Assembly (NCBI GenBank): GCA_963931865.1
Contig: OZ007514.1
Coordinates: 2,366,027 to 2,430,026 of the forward strand
Reading direction: 5' to 3'
DNA length: 64,000 nt
From: Axinella damicornis
Lineage: Eukaryota > Porifera > Demospongiae > Axinellida > Axinellidae
Shown here: positions 59,621 through 64,000 of the stretch, one piece after another
How positions within the stretch are numbered: position 1 is the stretch's first letter
Layout of the letters: each line of letters opens with the position of its first letter
Position numbers and translations under genes: made by a program
Notes under the pieces: generated by a model
The model's database searches: none
The model's input: the letters and a program-made list of their open reading frames with translations, nothing else
Told to the model about the DNA's origin: nothing

Positions 59621-60252
59621 CTTGTTGCAACAAAACACAGTATTTGGTGGACAAGAGGTGTAGCCTCATTCCCAGGCCCATGCTAGCTCTTTTCGGCTGC
59701 ATGAATAATGCACATTATCTATACCATTTTTTTGGAATGTAGCCTGTGATCGAACAGCAATGGATGGCAAAACGCCCTCTTTTTTCTAAAGCCATGCAAA
59801 GAACTTTGCCCTCAGTAGCTACCAATCCCGGGCCCCAGAAAGCATGCTGCTGAAAAGAGTTTAGTGGATGCTTCACTGCTTCATGAATGGACTGTGAATA
59901 CGTAATCGGACCAGGAACATAGCTAATGTGCTTGCATTATGCAAGTTTATGCTCCCATGGCCAGTATGGTGCTCGGCGCAGCCCTACACAATTCCTACTT
60001 CACCAAGCATGTCAACAGCCAAATGCAATTAGCTACATTGTTAGAAGAGTTGGCTACAGTACCAGAGTAGTTTTCTAAGCTCGCTTCTGATTGGTTCACT
60101 TAGGTCACTTACGTCATACAGTGCATACTTAGGGTATATTATGGCAGGTTAGGGTATTGTTATATAGCCAATAGAATTGAAGCTTTGAAAACCACTCCGG
60201 GATAGCTCAGAGTTGGGAATGATCACAAGACAATTACCATACAGCTGATAGC

Positions 60253-60302
60253 ATGAAATCAGACTTGGCACTAACGATTTTCGGTTAAGTAAGGACGTAC
60301 TA
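60253..60302. repeat. Detached fragment of the copy G 3' end
   Basis: GAAATCAGACTTGGCACTAA and CGATTTTCGG recur at 62995-63024 in the last recognisable codons of copy G. The match continues a little into the flank (TAAG-A-GTAC). Confidence 0.7.
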
Positions 60303-60362
60303 CTCGAAGTTTTAGTAGTCTACATCCGGTGAACAAAAGAAGTGTCACCTAAATTTTGATTT

Positions 60363-60496
60363 GGTTATTGCACTCAAGCAGGTCTCTTAGCTGTTTAGAA
60401 ACCTGAGGGATGCTACCTGTAATCACCAAGGGCTTCGTCCTCGGTGCATCCTGAAGGTCTTGAAATGACTAAGAGACCTGCTTGAGTGCAATAACC
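60363..60496. mobile_element. 134-bp hairpin element with perfect 28-bp arms
   Basis: GTTATTGCACTCAAGCAGG and TCTCTTAG at the left are exactly inverted at the right (CTAAGAGACCTGCTTGAGTG, CAATAAC). The centre pairs partially as well. Confidence 0.85.
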
Positions 60497-61554
60497 GGCT
60501 TAGACTATATTGTTTTTCCGTATGAAATACAAATATTAATTTTGATGAGGTGTCTATTGGATTTTTCAGAGACCTCATTAAGTTCAAAAGCATTATATGC
60601 ACCCAATTATCATGACTGTGATAATTATTACACATGTAGAATCATCAATCCTATTGGTCACTATAGTGATTATTCCTGTGGAACAATTCAAGGCTGAACA
60701 TGACTGCAATAATTTATGACAAACAACAAAGTTTGAACAATTTAACACACTGTAGCTATTACACATGTATGCTGAATTTGCGCTATTGCTGCATAGATAG
60801 CTACTATTACTGCATGCACGCTACTGTGTTGGATATCAAGAGCTACTGTGTGGGAAGTTATTACTACCCGAGGAATGCAATATTCCACGAGACCAAAGGT
60901 GTCGTCTGGTTTAGCTGCAGGGAATTGGTCCAGAATGACCTCCTTTGACTAAATTAGCAACCTAATAGCAATTCCAGTATATCATAACTGTTGGTACACA
61001 AGATGTGACCATAATGTATTGGGTGGTGGTCCACACCGTATACGTATACACTGTGTGACAGTTCTGTTAGTTGTGCTTACTCAGTGTATTAGCTCGCGAT
61101 CGCGCACCAACCGAATGAATATTTCAAGAAGTTTTAGTTGTGCTTAACAAAGCACTTTTAGCAGTGAATTTATAATACCTGCACACTGTACCATATAGCG
61201 GGAACATTTGGCGAGCATTAGATTTTGGCAATTTCTGTCAAACGCCGCATTTAAATTCGAGATTCAGTCCATTTATCCGTTATGAGTAAACCCGATTCCA
61301 GCCCTTGTGGTCTAAAAGTTCCCATCCACACCCTCTGTTCCAGTCACCCGGTGCGTATACTTGTCTAATATCAATATTTTCAAGGTGTGGGCCGCAGTTT
61401 GCCCCCACCCCCAGAACGCACTTCACACCCTTGTTAGTGACACAGATTTCCTTCACGGAGAGAGAGGATCTCAACATTACCTTGTAAACAATTGAAAGTG
61501 AAGGCTAGCTCTAAATGGAAGTTAAATACTGTACAGAATTCAGTTATGCCGATC

Positions 61555-62160
61555 TCACACTTCACCTTTTGTCAAAAATCAATTACATATAGAGAACTGT
61601 TGGGGAACCACATGCATGACAACAAACCAAATGCTAGCTTCATCATATAATTATGGAACCTTGATAATTCAAGTTAGGGATCACACGTACACTTCACCTT
61701 ACATGACAACAATCAAATGCAATTTGGTGGCATGATTAGTATACATAGAACTGACGGGGAATCATCTAAACAAACCAGAAACGAAATGCTAGCTTCATCA
61801 CATATAATTCCTTACAGAATTCAAGTTAGGGATCACACACTTCACCTTATATGACAACAATCAAATGCAATTTGGTGGCATGATTAGCTACATAGAACTG
61901 TTGGGGAATCATCACAACAAACACAAAACACTAGCTCCATAATTATAATTATGTGGAACTTAATTCCTGTATATACAGGCTAGGGATCATACCCTTCACC
62001 TTGTAGCTATGACAACAATCAAATGCAATTTGGTGCCACGATTGCATAGAACAGTGGCAAAATCATACTAGTAGCTATAGATTAAAGGCTAGCTCTATAT
62101 GGAACTTAATTCAAGTACTGTACAGAATTTACATTATGGACCTCACACTTCACCGCCATG
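61555..62160. repeat. Tandem repeat, about 140-155 bp unit, about 4.5 copies
   Basis: Units share CACTTCACCTT, ATGACAACAATCAAATGCAA, TTTGGTGGCATGATTAG, ACATAGAACTG and TGGGGAATCAT. The last partial unit ends about 40 bp before the copy G TATA motif. Confidence 0.85.
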
Positions 62161-62200
62161 TCAATATGGGGAATTACCATACAACTTGACTCTCTCTAGC

Positions 62201-62213
62201 TATATATTTCAGA
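62201..62213 (+). promoter_or_regulatory. TATA motif of copy G
   Basis: TATATATTTCAGA, 61 bp upstream of ATG 62262, preceded by CTCTCTAGC. Shared with E and F in the matching orientation. Confidence 0.6.
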
Positions 62214-62261
62214 GCAACTACAAACCAGTGCGCAGTTGTTGTGACATGAAACTCAGTTAAG

Positions 62262-63030
62262 ATGGAAGCTCCCTCCTTCCTCATCTGCATAGCTCTAGCC
62301 AGTGTTGTTCTCCTAGCTCAGCCAGCAGCTGCTGCCCAGTTCTCCTACCCTGCCAGAGTCCTACAAGCAGACAGCTGCCCCTCTAGTGAGCAGAGGGAGA
62401 CAACTAGAAGCGACATTAACAGTGACTTGGATGCATTGCTTCAAGATTTCATAGCTCCCCCACTGATGCCATGGTGCGGGGGAATGGGGGTGGAGACGAA
62501 TTGCTTATGTCAACACAACCGAAAGTAACTCTTGTCCTGTTCAATGGGACTTGGCAACACTCGGAGGATGCATTTCAAGAACAGATACTCGATACTCTAG
62601 CAATACTTTGAATACTGGAGGTAGCTAATCAGGTGTGTAGAAGGATCATTGGTTACCAGTTTGGCTCCACCGACGCTTTTCACCATGCTGACGGAGTTAG
62701 TATAACACATGGCTCACCTCGTCAACACATCTGGAGCTTTTTGCTGCTGAAATAAATAAAATTGTAGACTTAATTTGACAGAATCTGTCCTTGTTCTTCG
62801 AACAGCACCAACAATGTACCTGGAACAACTACTTCTGTGATACAGGAAACATCACCTATAATGGTCAAAATGTTCCCTATCTAGATGACCCTCTGTGGGA
62901 TGGACAGGGCTGCGGACCCTCTAACACCTGCTGCTCCTTCAACTCACCACCGTGGTTCAATGTATGATTGCCCAGTGCCACAATTGATAACATCGAAATC
63001 AGACTTGGCACTAACGATTTTCGGGTAAGG
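62262..63030 (+). pseudogene. Copy G: decayed [15 protein letters not shown] gene on the + strand
   Basis: Starts well: MEAPSFLICIALASVVLLAQ signal peptide and [20 protein letters not shown] frameshift near 62472, at the PCGGLGW block, leads to an early stop at 62526. Later blocks survive in shifting frames: [64 protein letters not shown]-type sequence and much of the region after 62735 are deleted, and a TGA interrupts after PPWFNV. The C-terminal end is missing. It is the only member on the + strand. Confidence 0.85.
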
Positions 63031-64000
63031 ATGTACACAAATCCCAGTACACTCCTACCTCCATTCTATTGTACCAGTGATAGCTAGTGGCTTAACCTTG
63101 TTCATAAAACGAGGGGCAACCGCACTCCTGGTAGCCGCGTTGCAACCGGTTGCGACTCGACGGTAGCGCAAGCTAGGTATTGCAACTCATTCCAATTAAC
63201 GCACATGCCACGCGACGTCAACGTCGATCGATTGAGCTGAGTCAGCAATGGCGGCCCAAGGCGAAGACAAGAAACTGTTACAGCGCTCACAACTTCGCCA
63301 GCACGGTGAGTTTTGGCATGTAAGCGTCAGTGAACGACAGCGATCACGGCCGTGTGGTCAGAATCTTCGTGTGCCTTTCCTAAGAACGGTACTGCCACCG
63401 GAAGTCGAAGAGAGCGCTCGAGCAATGGTGGCCAACGGCGAGACAAAAGCGTTCATATCTCTACCACCAAGGTGAGTTTCAGCACAATTATTTTGATTTT
63501 GTGTCACTGCATCATAGCGATCACGACGGTGTAGTCAGAATCTTTGTAGGCCATTCGGAAATAGTCAAACGTTTATTAATTATTTAGATTAGGTTAATTA
63601 GATTACATTACGCGGCACAATTTTTCCTATACCAGGAGTGTAATAATAATAATATTATGATTGTACAGCAACTATAATTATACAACAATAATAAACTCCT
63701 GGATATAAATAAGCAGGAAGTCAATAACAGGAGATTATACAACCAGGATTTATTATTAGTGACCCATATGTACAGTAACTACACAAACCCCTGTAACCCT
63801 GAGGTCATTAACAGGAGATTATACAACAAAGTTGAAGGGTCACTTGGTGAGCCAAACACTGTCGGCTACGCTCTTATCCGAGTTCCTAACGTACTCCCAG
63901 TGAAGTGCTGAGCGATTAACAATGGACACCCTCCCGTAGCCAAAATTTCGCTCAAAGTGCATTGCCCACGGCACATCCCAAGTGCCAACTGAGTCCAAAT
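63031..64000. other. Right edge: 530-bp element and anonymous sequence
   Basis: 63108-63640 is the second copy of the element at 18271-18803. From 63640 to the end the sequence is AT-rich with a short repeated ACAGGAGATTATACAAC (about 63728 and 63811). No gene recognised. Confidence 0.65.
63108..63640. mobile_element. 530-bp interspersed element (copy 2 of 2)
   Basis: Inverted ends CACTCCTGGTAG (near 63125) and TACCAGGAGTG (near 63631). Inside, ATGGCGGCC at 63248 opens a 75-codon frame whose last codons meet CCACCAAGGTGAGT, a 5' splice-site consensus; a second consensus lies at 63306. It looks like a captured or native first exon. I do not recognise the protein. Confidence 0.72.

Larger units (their letters stand above)
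58838..62261. other. Region between divergent copies F and G
   Basis: Contains the copy F promoter flank, a 29-base G run (59047-59075), a dispersed block (59471-59620), a possible foldback (about 60066-60203), a fragment of copy G (60253-60302), a hairpin element (60363-60496) and the tandem repeat at 61555-62160. 60500-61550 shows nothing I can name. Confidence 0.65.

Overview
The window is eukaryotic, from an intron-rich animal genome, most likely a marine non-bilaterian and plausibly a sponge (inference). The reasons are GT-AG introns throughout, two conserved animal genes, a family of secreted Cys-rich proteins that I associate with sponges, cnidarians and other marine invertebrates, and a dense load of foldback MITEs, minisatellites, (CCCT)n tracts and G/C homopolymers. 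A fixed-size run of 200 N at 34837-35036 marks a scaffold join. I see no bacterial gene, CRISPR array, rRNA or tRNA.

Region 1 (1-12790, + strand) holds the 3' part of a WDR33 orthologue, the WD40 scaffold of the mRNA polyadenylation machinery. Ten exons (148-8809) encode the propeller. One 3.7-kb terminal exon (8974-12671) encodes a very long Pro/Gln-rich tail that ends in an Arg/Asp/Glu/Lys-rich stretch. The introns carry a piggyBac-like MITE with TTAA ends, several tandem repeats and a MITE whose left terminal repeat has been amplified 27 times.

Region 2 (13049-56030, + strand) is an ACAP-type ArfGAP gene of about 43 kb, starting only 378 bp after the WDR33 stop. I rebuilt 23 coding exons with consistent phases. 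They encode BAR, PH, ArfGAP zinc finger, a disordered linker of about 780 residues, ankyrin repeats and a C-terminal tail. A PH-exon block is present twice, on either side of the N gap. All eight differences in its 459 coding bases are synonymous, and the duplicated stretch runs exactly up to the gap on each side, so I think it is an unmerged haplotype overlap.

Region 3 (41232-54370, with outliers to 63030) is the most interesting part. The 13.1-kb ACAP intron between the first and second ankyrin exons houses an antisense array of single-exon genes and pseudogenes for secreted Cys-rich proteins sharing a DPLWDGQGC motif. Two copies in the intron are intact (41894-42748 and 44968-45828). One has a 4-bp frameshift, one carries a 604-bp MITE, one is reduced to its two ends and one is a 5' fragment. 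A third intact copy (57965-58837) and a decayed one (62262-63030, + strand) lie beyond ACAP. Repeated flanking blocks and a shared TATA motif show that the copies arose by local duplication.

The rest (56031-64000) is repeat-rich intergenic sequence around the last two family members. It holds several foldback elements, a tandem repeat of about 150 bp, and the second copy of a 530-bp element first seen at 18271-18803.
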